Shown piece after piece: positions 44,096-55,284 of a stretch of 64,000 nucleotides of DNA. Both the position numbers and the translations under genes were made by a program. The DNA comes from Guyanagaster necrorhizus (Eukaryota; Basidiomycota; Agaricomycetes; Agaricales; Physalacriaceae). Where the stretch lies: assembly GCF_019112545.1 (NCBI RefSeq), contig NW_025064883.1, positions 1,376,100-1,440,099 of the forward strand, in the 5' to 3' direction. The notes beneath the pieces are model-generated. The model saw only the letters and a list, made by a program, of their open reading frames with translations. It was not told the origin of the DNA and made no database searches. Each line of letters starts with the position of its first letter. The first letter of the stretch is position 1.

Positions 44096-46560
44096 ATGCT
44101 GCCAGCAAAATCTCTTCGCTGCATCGCTCGTGCTCGTACCTTCAGTTCCTCATCTGCTCTCAGCGCTCTCAGCGCTGCTGCTCTTCCTAAAGCAGAACAG
44201 CTATCTTCGGAATGGAAGGGAACAAGTGCTACCGGAGGCACCACCAAGAATTTCATTGGGGGACAATTCGTCGAAAGCAAGTCTTCGGAATGGATTGATG
44301 TTCTCGACCCAGTATGTATGCTTGTCGCACTAGATCCGCTTGCTTAGTGCCTTCTAGGCGTCCCAAACGTTGCTTTCTCGTGTCCCTCAGACGACGAATG
44401 CAGAATTTGAACAAGCCGTCGACGCCGCTTCCGAAGCATATAAAACGTGGAGTCGTACTAGTATCCTTGGACGTCAACGTTTCGCTATAGAGTACTATTG
44501 ATCTCACCGCGTCTATTATCCTGCTTGTTCATGGACTTTTGTTTGAAGGCTTCAGTCTCTGCTTCGCCAGAACGCAGACGCCATTGCCAGCAGTATCGTA
44601 TTAGAACAGGGAAAGACGCTTCCAGGCCTGTTGCATCAACTATTGTGGGGAAACAAACTAACATCTTACCTCCAGATGCTCATGGCGACCTCCTTCGCGG
44701 GTTGCAAGTCGTGGAATCAGCAATCGGTATCACTTCTACCCTTCTGGGTGAGAAAATAGAAGGTCAACTTCCCTTCTACACTCCCCGTACTTCACATCTG
44801 ACCAGCACGCTTGGAATAGTCAGCAAAGATATGGACACAGAAGTACGGAAAGTACCTCTGGGCGTGTGTGCAAGCATTGCTCCCTTCAATTTCCCAGCGT
44901 AAGCGACCTATCACGCGTTCCTGTGATATCAAAACCGAATGACGCGCTTATATGCAGAATGATCCCTCTGTGGACGATTCCCATGGCTGCCGTCACAGGC
45001 AACACTTTGATCCTAAAGCCCTCGGAACGCGACCCCGGCGCCGCTATGATTATAGCTGAGCTATGCCAACGTGCTGGTCGGTGTAACTGTAAAGGTCTCT
45101 GTTACTCCGCTTAAATCCCTCCTCTAGGTCTTCCTCCCGGTGTGCTGAACATCGTTCACGGAGGTGTCCCAACGGTCAATGCCATTTGTGACCATCCTGC
45201 TGTCAAGGCCATCAGCTTCGTTGGAGGCGACAGAGCTGGAAAGCACATTTATGACAGGTTTTAATGTTCCCATCTGCATTCCGTGTTATACCTCATGACG
45301 ATACAGGGGAACACAAAACGGCAAACGCGTGCAGGTTCGTGTCTAATTTTATCACCTGATGTTTGCATGTTCACCCATATCTCGAGGCTAACATGGGTGC
45401 CAAGAACCACGCCATAGTCATGCCTGATGGTAGGTGTATTCATCTATAATTAAAGCGAACTGTTACTCACTCTTTCACTTTGATAGCTAACAAGAATTTG
45501 GTTCTCAATTCGATTCTTGGCGCCGCTTTCGGAGGTATGTAGGATTGTCGGTTCGACGTTACATTCACTCATTAATTCCCGAAGCCGCCGGTCAACGATG
45601 CATGGCCATCTCTGTCGGTACGTTTTCGATCTCAAAATGCCCATTCTCTTTTCTGATACCCGCTTAGCATTGCTTGTCGGAGAATCACAATCGTGGTTGC
45701 CGGAGCTCCTGGAGCGTGCTCAGAACCTCAAAGTCGACGGTGGTTTTGAACGAGGAGCAGACCTGTTCAGTGCCTTTCCTCCTTATCATATTGACTGATG
45801 TTCAAGCATTGACTTAGTGGTCCTTTGATCTCTCCGGCTGCGAAGAAGCGGGTGACCAGTCTTATATCGTCAGCTGAGGAACAAGGGGGAAAAATCAATC
45901 TTGATGGACGGGGAATCCAAGTTCCTGGATATCCTGATGGAAACTTCGTTGGCCCCACAGTCATCGAGGCCAACACCACGATGAAGTGCTACCAGTCAGT
46001 ATCTCCGACTGGATCTGTATATTTGCTTATCATCGTGATAGGGAAGAAATCTTCGGGCCTGTTTTGGTAGTTCTGAAAACTGATACGCTTGACGACGCTT
46101 TAGATATCATCAATTCAAATAGGTACGGAAACGGTGCGGCGGTATTCACGCAGTCGGGAGCGACAGCAAGGAGGTTCGAATCTGAGGTTAACGTTGGTCA
46201 AATTGGTATCAACGTTCCAATTCCTGTGCCGCTGCCCATGTTTGGTTGGAGTGGAAACAAGGTATGGAACATGGTCACGATTTACCTGTTTCGAACTTAT
46301 GATAAATGGATGTAACAACAGGGAAGCGTATTGGGCGACATAGGCTTCTACGGCAAAAGGTAAGGACATATGCTTTGGGGTGGAGAGAGATAACTGAATA
46401 TGTACAGCGGTATCAATTTCTATACTCAAAACAAGGTATGTCCAACCTCTGGTTTCTATATTTATCCTGGTGTAACGGGAAGTAGACTACGACTAGTCTT
46501 TGGAGGGCTGAGGACGCTGTTGGGACCAGGGCGTCCGTTAACATGCCCACACATCATTAG
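44096..46560 (+). CDS. Methylmalonate-semialdehyde dehydrogenase, mitochondrial
   Basis: At least ten exons. The N-terminus ([22 protein letters not shown]) is a clear mitochondrial presequence. The aldehyde dehydrogenase domain shows [83 protein letters not shown] and the MMSDH-specific [12 protein letters not shown]. The catalytic Cys is in [11 protein letters not shown] and EEIFGPVL follows. It oxidises methylmalonate and malonate semialdehydes to propionyl- and acetyl-CoA in valine and pyrimidine breakdown, with CoA and NAD. The reading is intact to the stop at 46558-46560. One intron (44626-44675) needs a GC donor (GCCTGT), a weaker match than the other GC introns here. Confidence 0.9.
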
Positions 46561-46985
46561 GAGAATCTAGCGCGTCCGGTGGCTCGAACGGGACGGTGTA
46601 ATTGTATGTGACAATCGATCAGGACCACACATTATTGACGCCTGAAACACTCATAGACAGATAAGATCTGCTAATCTGCCAAAACGTTCGAAATGCTCAA
46701 GTGATAATGACGTATCATATAATTGGAAGATACAGTCATATCAGTGAAACATGAAGGACTGAACCGGAAAATCATGTAACACTGGAGTTTGGGTATAACT
46801 ACCAGCTAAGAAAAGAAAGACAGCGTCCTTTCAGTCAAAACAAGAGTAACAAGAAAAAAGCCGTAAAAGCCCAGCGGCATAGGATCACTGAGAAAAGATT
46901 GTGAGGAATAACGAACGTTAGGAGAATGTCACGGGTTAAGACCGAACTTCGGTACTAGTACAACATTGGTACCGCAGTTTCATCC
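46561..46985. other. Convergent 3' intergenic region, no gene seen
   Basis: Between the stops of MMSDH (+) and the Ser/Thr-rich gene (-). It is AT-rich with A-runs around 46850 and no coding frame of note; likely both 3' UTRs. Confidence 0.5.
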
Positions 46986-48256
46986 TCAATATCTTGCCGG
47001 GACCCCACCGCTATAATCATACGTATCTTGGGAACTATACCCCATCTGGTGGTGAAGAGGAACACTGACATCGTAGACAGGCCTAGTCATGCTGGGGCCG
47101 CGTGCCAACGGCTCCTGCATCTCAGGCTGAGGACTAGGTCCACGAGCAAGGTCAGCATAACCCCCGACTGGAGCAAGGTTGGACGCGGCGGCAGTGAAGT
47201 CGTGCTGGGGGAGAGGCCCCAATTCACCGGACATCTCTGCGGAGCCGTGTCCATGTCCGGACTCAGAGGTGGCGCCATAACTGCGTCCGGAAAGACTGTT
47301 GGAATGGTTGAGACCGGAGTGGAAAGATGACGTGTCTGACGTAGCGCGATGGTGGCCGATAATGCCACCATCATCGCCAGTGGTAGGCTGCCAGTCGATA
47401 GGCTGCATGCGCTTGTCAAATTCGGATGAGCGGCCCAGCTTCCACTTACGGAAGATGGTCCATAAGATGACGATACCACCGACAGACGATGCAACAACGA
47501 TGAGAGCAGTTATTGCGGCAGTCTTGGCAGAAGTAGAAGTGTTGCCACTAGTCTCAGCTGAAGAAGTGGCGGAAGCAGCAGAGGCTGTCTCGTCGACTGA
47601 GGCAGTTTTCGTGATAGTAGAATGTGAAGTATTGCTTGTATCATCCTGAGTGGCAGTAGTAGCATCCTGTGTTGTTGTTTGCTGCTGCTGTGTCTGCACA
47701 GTACTCGAGGTAGAAGAGGTGGTGGCAGGTGTAGATGACGTAGAGGTGGTTGAGGTGGATGAAGAGGTGGTGGACGGGGACAAACTGCTGCTGGTCAAGC
47801 TGCTCGTCGAGGTGGTCAAAGTGGTGGAGCTGGTCGAAGTCGAAGGGACCGATGTTGTCTATTATCCTTTTTGTTAATAGAAAACATATATCATGCTATT
47901 GGAATACTGACCGAAGGAGTCGAGATAGATGTCGAAGTAGTTGAAGTGATCGAGGAGGTGCTTGTATGCGACGAAGTGGTAGAGGAGGATGTCGACTGAG
48001 TCTGGTCCTGAGTCTGGGTAGTACTTTGGGTACTGGTAGTGGCCGTAGTGCTGTCAACGGCGGCAGTAGCGCTATTAGCAGTGCCGCCGTTATCCTGAGG
48101 GGCCGGCGCCCTCTTGCGCATCATCCGATTCAAAGCTTCATGGTCACGACGAACGACCCCAGCATGGCTGTTGGCCTCTGAAGATACGACAAGGGCGAGG
48201 ACCAGGCAAATAACGAGCGTGAAGGTAGTGATTTTATACAATTTTATCGAGAACAT
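46986..48256 (-). CDS. Ser/Thr-rich single-pass cell-surface protein
   Basis: Two exons joined by a 54-nt intron. Signal peptide MFSIKLYKITTFTLVICLVL, then a short charged segment, then about 180 residues made almost only of Ser and Thr with Gln (likely heavily O-glycosylated), one membrane helix (TAAITALIVVASSVGGIVILW), a Lys/Arg stop-transfer patch (FRKWKLGRSSEFDKR) and a 130-residue cytosolic tail with Ser-, His- and Pro-rich parts. This is the layout of fungal wall stress sensors (Mid2/Wsc type) but without a Cys-rich WSC head. A structural or sensor role at the wall is plausible, not shown. The tail's WQPTTGDDGGIIGHHRA stretch looks conserved. Confidence 0.7.
47640..48060 (-). repeat. 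Low-complexity Ser/Thr repeat region
   Basis: Imperfect short repeats of ACC/TCC/ACT/TCG-type codons on the minus strand, encoding the Ser/Thr mucin-like segment. On the plus strand they produce long Val-rich antisense frames with no biological meaning. Confidence 0.75.
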
Positions 48257-48717
48257 GGTGGATGTACGGGATTGACGACGACAGGAGGCACTTTATCCTG
48301 CAGAAAAACGAGTGAATATTACACACTAAACGAACGAGATGGCGAGCAAAAGGTGGAGGTTACTGAGAAAAAAACGACGTACGTACAAACTTCAATCCGT
48401 CGTCTGCACTGCCCAATAGCGAAAAAGACAGTCAATGCTCTCTCGGTGGACGTTGGTGATCTTCTAGGGGGGTGGGTAGTGGAAAAGAGTGTTGTAAGGT
48501 GGATGCTCGAAATATGTAGAGAATAATAACTGACAACGCCCTCCTCGGCCTCGCTGCCAGGGGAACGGCGCCACAGCAATAACACAAACAAATACTCCGG
48601 CTCTCAAGGGGATAACAAATACATTCGTCGTACAAGTACCCCTACAAGTCCGGTGGTATAAAGTTGATTATAGCCGAAGTATCCAATCATCAGGGTAAAT
48701 AAAAGTCCATCAAAGCA
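48257..48717. other. Promoter region of Ser/Thr-rich gene, no gene seen
   Basis: A 461-bp region between the start of the Ser/Thr-rich gene and the stop of the heparinase-like gene, both on the minus strand. No frame or motif could be assigned. Confidence 0.45.
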
Positions 48718-51198
48718 TTAATTATGACTCGTCAAAGACCAGTTGTCGAGATCAACAGAGGAAGGCGTCACGAAAGTTGTGCCGTCATTCCATTGAGGGT
48801 TGAACAAAACCTGGATGTTGTTCGTTCCCGCACTGAGTTCAATGATCAACACCGTAATCCCTGGATTCGCCTGGTCGGGGTCGGGCGGTGTGGGATCCGT
48901 AGAAAATCGTGTTGCATTCGACGTCGTGAAGGTCGCGTCACTGGGGCTGAGAATGGACACCTCGACCGTCTTGCCATCACGAACCATGGTGGCTTTCGAC
49001 CCGTCCGTTGTGATGGTTGCATTTGTATGCATCCGCCATTGGATATCAGCCGTCGATGTAACCTCGTCTTGGACCAAAACCTGCTTTCGTTTGTTCAGCA
49101 TGCGTACACCTCGTTTTACCGAAGTCCTGGAAATCTGATTAGATTAAAGAAAAGACAGCAGAAGAATGGTCACTCACGCATTGAAATAGGCACTGGTTGT
49201 GTTAACCACCCAAAACGCAGTTGAATCACTGTCAACTTCGAACACCGTGCTCGAGCCCTGCGTCGTGTTGGATGTCCCATAGTTGAGGATGACTGGCTCA
49301 GCCAACACATCTTGGTTACTCTTGTCAATCAAAATCGTGTTTTGGCCCTCCGTCATCTTTCTGTAATACTTCCACCGGTCGCTTTCCTGCGTGTCATTGC
49401 TGAAATAGTTGGTTGACAGATAGTCTCCGGATCCCAGCTCTCCCGCCCATCTCGTGCCTAGGGCGTCAAGAACAAAGTCGCCCACATCTAGATCGTTGTG
49501 GGTCTGGTGACCTTGGTTCTTTCCGGCTTTCATAGCGACATAGAGAGCATTGATATCTGTCCAGCTACTTCTCATCGATGCCCACTGGTCAAGTTCGTTA
49601 TCAAAGAAGGAATCCAACGCCTTGCCATCCCAGAATGCACCTACAACTGTAGGATCATACCAAAACATGCTCCATGGCTCAGGCGCATCGTGTTGTTCGC
49701 GTTGGAAGAGTGTGTAAACGGGTTCGTTGAAATAAGTGCCGTACCAGATCATGGAGTTAGCGGTGGTTGAGAATTTGTTTGGACCATGGTCGCCCCAATC
49801 AAATAGGGAGGTTGGTCCGAAGACGTACATGTGGAAGTCGCCAGTCTTCTTGAAGTCAACATTGGTGCTTAACAAGCCGTAGTCAGAACCGGTGGCCGTT
49901 ATCAATGATGAGGACATCTCGGCATGGCCAGTGGTACCAAAATACCAATAATTGGCGGTCTCTGACCATGTGCCATCGTCGGTGACGGCCAGAGCACAAT
50001 TTTCCAGAGCATTGTCGATTGTAAGACCAAGAAGTGTCTCGGCGTTGGTCGTTGTATCGTCACCTAAGATGGCAAGGGAGCCCATGGTCAAGCCGGAGTT
50101 GCATACACAATTCCAGTTACCGGTGGTGTTCGTCCTCCACCATCCAGTGTAGACGTTGGGATCATTGTACGCTGAAACACCGGGACCCAGACCGTACAAG
50201 TTGAGGGTGTACCGCATCTGGGTCTTCTGCTCGTCGGTCCACACGTCGTAAAGCCAATCATAAGCGATGGCAAATGCAGCAGAGAACTCGGCCGTATCAA
50301 GGAAATGGGCTGAGTTCCACTTGTCATCATCAGGACCAAACGTGGTGGTTCCATTGCCAGCGGCATTCTAATGTGAAAAAAAAATGAGATATGTTTTCGA
50401 AAGCTATGTAAACACCCACTTGAATTTCCTCCCAGCAACGGTCCACCCACTTTGTGTCGTTCGTCATGCGGTAGACATAGGAAAAAGCTTTGATTCTCAT
50501 TTTGATCTCACGGGCATTATCGAGGATACCACTGTCACCGTCCATATGATAAACGACAGGTTCCAAGCTGTAATAATCTGTGGCATTCCCAAAGATTGTC
50601 TCATTCCAGTATATGAGGTATGGATCATTGGCTATGAGGGTTGGAAGCGCCTGCCATTTGTACGCGGGAGCTATGAGTCGGGGGCGATCACTTCGTACGG
50701 AAGTAGCGCTGGGGTTTGAGGGGCTGAATGAATCTTCTGGCCAAGCGTTGCTAGAGCTGGTGGTATCAACGAAAGTGGGGGTAGTAAATGCTGCTGTATT
50801 AGTCTGAAAACATAGTGAGTCCGAGCGGCGTTCAAGCGGGGGAAGTGACGCACAGTGGAAGGGTACAAGGGAACCATGAATTCGCTATCCGTCGCGGTGG
50901 CGTATATGCCGATGGCATTCTTGGCGGTGACTGCTGCACTTGCTGCAGCTGCAGAGTCGGTGCCGCTCGAGCTGGAAGCGTCGTCGTTGTTTTTAGAGGA
51001 ACGGCTGCCAACCACGCCTCCAACCACAGCACCGACGATGACAAGGATACCGACAGGAATACCGAACTTGATCCAATTGCTGGTCTTCTTTTTAGCAGCG
51101 GACGCCGGTGTTATGAAGCCAGTGGACTCGTTGTAGTATGGGTCGCCTGCACCATACGGATGGTTGCCGTTGTTCTGAACGGCATTATAGTTGGCCAT
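48718..51198 (-). CDS. Heparinase II/III-like family protein, membrane-anchored
   Basis: Start MANYNAVQNNGNHPYGAGDP at 51198. A cytosolic N-terminus of about 40 residues, one signal-anchor helix (FGIPVGILVIVGAVVGGVVG) and a Ser-rich stalk precede an alpha-toroid domain (YVYRMTNDTKWVDRCWEEIQ, FLDTAEFSAAFAIAYDWLYD, TGWWRTNTTGNWNCVCNSGL) and the heparinase II/III C-terminal domain: GHQTHNDLDVGDFVLDALGT, RWAGELGSGDYLSTNYFS, ESDRWKYYRKMTEGQNTI. The His of H-N-D-L-D and Tyr residues are candidate catalytic groups as in PL-type lyases. Such enzymes cleave uronic-acid polysaccharides by elimination; fungal members are widespread in Agaricomycetes and the substrate is unproven. The stop is at 48718. 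Confidence 0.82.
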
Positions 51199-51515
51199 CC
51201 CGGCAAAGAAAAGGTGGAAAAAAAGACAAGAATGTAACGAGAGACTTAGACAGAGTCGAGGGTAAAAAAATGGGAGGGCGACACTGAGACAAAAGCCTGA
51301 AAGGCCAGCAACAGATGAGGGAGACGGAAATGATTCAGGATACGGCGACAGGTGGCCTCGCCCTTCCCCTGTGGCGTGGGAATTAGATCTTTCGAGCGCA
51401 GTCGCGAATGTCGTATATGGTTCCGGAATGTGCTATGAATAGTATGCTTCAAGCTATTATTATACAGTGTCGCGTGTAAAAATACAACAGCGCTTTCGCT
51501 CCTTGTCGCTCTCCA
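51199..51515. other. Upstream region of heparinase-like gene, no gene seen
   Basis: 317 bases between the thiolase stop and the heparinase-like start, both minus strand. Nothing recognisable; presumably the thiolase 3' UTR and the heparinase-like promoter. Confidence 0.45.
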
Positions 51516-53177
51516 TCAGTCGCGTACGAATACACCCGCAGCACCCATTCCTGTTCCAATGCACATCGACGTGACGAGGATCTAGAAGATTGATGCCATG
51601 AAAAGAGAACATTTCGCACTTGCCGTAATAGGCCCTTACCTTTCCTTGCCTACGTTCGAGCTCGTTCAATCCCGTGGCCACCTGGCGCACTCCTGTGCAG
51701 CGTATAAAACAAAGACGGTCAAGACGATGGTAGTAGCAAAAAACGATTTCTACTTATCTAGGGGATGGCCCAGAGCAATCGCACCTCCATTGACATTGAC
51801 CTGCGTGATGAATTACAAACGGAGCGTAAGCAATCGAGACAGAAAGTACCTTATCACTGATAGAAGCAAGGCCCTCGTTCAGGAAACGATGATGCATTGA
51901 GTACTATGGTACATACCTTGAAAGTCCCAATGCTCGCAAGACGTAAACACATTGAGAAGCAAAGGCCTCGTTTATCTATAGTTCAAGTCAGACAACGAGC
52001 AGACCAGTTTGTGCAGATCTTACCTCATAGAGGTCAACATCGTCCTGAGCAATCCCACAGCTCTTCAAGGCCATAGGAATAGCATAGATGGGTCCAATTC
52101 CCATGATACGCGGAGGGAGCCCAGTGACGGCAGTCGTGACATGTTTTCCCAAAACCATGTACCCTAATTCTTCGGCTTTCTTTCTGGTCATCATCAGCAC
52201 GGCTGCAGCCCCGTCGGTTATCTGACTGGCGTTTCCTCCTGTTGTTGTCGCCTTGCCCCATTGAGGAAACGCGCCTCTGATCTTAGCCAGCGTTTCTGTC
52301 GTAGTCCCGGGCCTGATACCATCGTCCTTGGTCACGAGAACGGGTGTGCGTTCACCAGTTTTGGGGTCTATTTGATAGACGGTGAAGGGAACTATTTCCT
52401 TGTCAAAGTATCCAGACTCTTGAGCATGTTCTGCTCGTTGGAACGAAAGGGCAGCAAACTGGTCCTGCTCTTCACGCGTGACGTTGAATTCCTCAGCTAC
52501 GTTTTCGCTCGTCCAACCCATGGGCTTGGAACAATCACCAGAGGCGGCATTCTGAGAAACGAGTTCACTTTGCTGCGGTCCTCCTTTGTCAGGGCTATGG
52601 ATGGGTCACATCAGTCCTGGGCAAGACGAGATGATACATGTATACTTCTCAGACATGCTCTCCACTCCGACCGCCAGACCGACCTGGATTTGACCGCTTC
52701 GAATTTGGTTCGCAATGGTTGTAACGGCCATGAGCCCGCTTGAGCAGAATCTGTTGATACACTGAACGGGGACAGATTCTGGGAAACCGGCAGCCAGGGA
52801 CGCTGCTCGAGCATGATACGCTGCATCTGGCGTCAGGACAGTCCCGACACAGATGTCACCGACCAGAGACGGGTCGATTTTGGATTGCGAAATCACTTGC
52901 TGTATGCCGTTGAAGCTTGAGCTGAGTAGCAGGGAAGGCCAAGTACCTTGAACATCTCCAACATAAGCTCGTCCGTCCTGTATCAGACATGCTGAGCCTG
53001 GAGGACATCCAGGGGTGAGATGACGGACCTGGCATCCTTGAAGCCTCCCTTCCTCGCCTTGCACAACGGCGAGCGGACTGCAAGAGTGATGACTACATCG
53101 TCTGGGCTCTTGCGAAGCAGAGCGTCGGAACCTTGAGGCGTGTAGAGATGGGAAGCTAGCTGTCTGACACGGTCCAT
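51516..53177 (-). CDS. 3-ketoacyl-CoA thiolase, peroxisomal
   Basis: Start MDRVRQLASHLYTPQGSDAL at 53177. The N-terminus carries a PTS2 peroxisome signal: Arg3-Val4, five residues, His10-Leu11. Thiolase motifs are complete: the acyl-accepting Cys in CINRFCSSGLMAV, INEAFASQ, the His in NGGAIALGHPLGCTG, and the second catalytic Cys in SMCIGTGMGAAGVFV near the C-terminus. It performs the last step of beta-oxidation, releasing acetyl-CoA (yeast Pot1/Fox3). About ten exons with small introns; the frame is intact to TGA 51518-51516. Divergent from the TatD gene, 273 bases apart. Together with the carnitine carrier at 30232-31501 it represents fatty-acid breakdown. Confidence 0.92.
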
Positions 53178-53450
53178 TGTGAGGCTGGTGCACCGGTAAA
53201 CTGTTGAATATAAGTATACCGTTGTCCCGGGACTTCTTGGTCCGAGCGACACGGACTCTAACCGGTTTTCACACGACAGCTAGCGACGTGAGCGCTGGTT
53301 CTGGGTGTCACGCGCCGTACATTGGCGTAGCGGTACTGGTAGCGGCGAGTCTGTGACGGTCATAGTATGAGTCAGTCCCGACTATTCCAGTGTACCACCA
53401 TTCTCTGCCATCTCTTTCGTAGTCCATCTTTTTGCATAACTTACATTACA

Positions 53451-54910
53451 ATGCCTGTTACTATTATTGCCGCTAAACTGGCGCCCGAGGAAGTAAAAGG
53501 AACTTTCAGATACATAGGTGAGTGGGTGGAATGTCATCGGTCATTTTTCTGACTCGATTACAGACATTGCAGGTAATCGAAGCCCTGTCCAGCGCTTCTT
53601 TTATCTCACCGGTACATCGTAGCAAATCTGACAGATCCTGTTTTTCGTGGTGTTCATTATGGAAGGAAGAAACATGATGGTGGGATCAGACTGACTGGAG
53701 TACTTCACGATCACTGACATCGATGAAGATGACTTTGAAGCTATGCTCGAACGGGCACGCGCTGCAGGCGTCAGATCCATGATAATAACCGGAGGCAGTC
53801 TTCACGAATCTCGAGAGGCATTAAATTTGGCTGAGACACATGGTACGCCCATCAAAACCACTGCGATATCCTCGCTGGACCTCATTGATCCTCGAGGTCT
53901 CTACGCGACCGTTGGTTGTCACCCGACGCGTTCTGGAGAATTTGACAAATACTGCGGAGGTCCGGAGGCGTACTTGAAAGCCCTTGATGAACTATTAGAA
54001 AACCGAACGCGAGGCAAAGGTCGTGCTGTTGCCGTCGGAGAGTGCGGTCTAGGTACGACTTATTTAATTTGGGAAAATGTACATCAGGCTGATTCGCCCC
54101 AAGACTATGACCGGACTCATTTTGCGTCCCCAGAGACCCAGAAAACACATTTTCGTGAGTTCGTATTGTTGAGGATATTGTGTGTTGCTTAGATGAGATA
54201 GGTTCTCAGCTAGCTTTGGCAAAAAAATATCACCTTCCCTTGTTCTTGCACTCTCGTGCCGCGCATAAAGATTTTGTGTCCATATTACGGGAGGAAGGCT
54301 TTGGCGAAGATGGAGGGAAAGCAGTTGGAGGTAAAGGTGGTGTGGTTCATAGCTTCACTGGGACTGTCGAAGAAATAAACGAACTAGTGAGTACAACTTC
54401 TTTGGGGTATCGATACTGAATGATAGGCGTAGATGGATATGGGCTTCCACATAAGGTCGGTATAATATGTCTGCCGTGGTATTGCCTTGACTTATTCATG
54501 GACGATAGTGTGAATGGGTGTTCGCTGAAAACCGAATTTAATCTGCAAGCAGCCAGGGTTATACGGCCTGAACTTTTCATATTGGAAACAGGTGAAGCAA
54601 AAGGCCCTATACCATTTCTTTTCCTTATACTGCCTTTATAGATGCGCCTTGGTGCACCATGACATCAATGCATGCATCAAAACCCCACTTGGATACACTG
54701 CCAATTTCCTTGCGCCCGCTTTATTTTCCTCCCCCAACAAAGCCAGATCAATTTGTATATGGTCGGCCGGTGAAGGGCAGGAATGAACCGTGTGCTATTG
54801 GAGGTGTTGCGTGGGTGATTCACAAACTGAACGGTGTCCCTTTTGAAAAGATTACCGAAAAGGCGTGGAAGAACACTGTGGAGCTGTTTGATCTAGAAGA
54901 GTTGAAATGA
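53451..54910 (+). CDS. TatD-family metal-dependent deoxyribonuclease
   Basis: Start MPVTIIAAKLAPEEVKGTFR at 53451. After a first intron come NLTDPVFRGVHYGRKKHDD, AGVRSMIITGGSLHESREAL, LYATVGCHPTRSGEFD, the metal-site segment AVGECGL, LPLFLHSRAAHKDF, VHSFTGTVEE and ILETDAPWC, matching the TatD TIM-barrel and its Glu, His and Asp metal ligands. Many fungal TatD proteins lack the N-terminal H-x-H in full, and here it is altered too (the start reads FRYIDIAANLTD). TatD nucleases degrade DNA with 3'-5' polarity and take part in repair and apoptosis-like DNA fragmentation in yeast. Ends at TGA 54908-54910. Confidence 0.85.
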
Positions 54911-55284
54911 GGGTAGAAATAGAGATCGAGCAAGTACTTTTTATCTGACTTCGGTACGGTCCTGATCAGCGGCTGCACCGAAACTGGTTGGGCATAAAGG
55001 ATAGATCTAGACATACTGGTCGGGACCGTGACTCGGAAGAGGCTCGATAGTAGAGATGGAGCCCAACATGGTGGCAATTGTGGTCATTGAGCTGACGATC
55101 TTACTGAGTTCCCCTGGATGTACATAGAAACGATGCCCAACGTAAACTGGCGACTACTGGCGACCAAGGTTAGTGTGAAAGTGGCAAAATAATGGTCACG
55201 TGTTAGGCGCGTCAGTTCAGTTCAACGTTACGCAAACGTTACGTCCGACGTTCATCGGACCTTGTCACCAACCATTGCTACTCC
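54911..55284. promoter_or_regulatory. Upstream region of kinesin-14 gene
   Basis: 374 bases with no gene. Close to the start codon, 55224-55243 holds the 9-mer AACGTTACG twice with a two-base spacer, and a further ACGTCCGACGTT follows. Repeated ACGT cores could be a bZIP-type or cell-cycle element; nothing in the sequence proves this. Confidence 0.35.

Noticed and set aside
44490..44560. In-frame TGA in the MMSDH gene near 44500
   Set aside because: It lies inside a GTACTA...GAAG intron; splicing gives the conserved [15 protein letters not shown].
47650..47877. Long Val-rich plus-strand open frame
   Set aside because: It is the antisense of the Ser/Thr repeat of the membrane protein on the minus strand; composition explains the openness.
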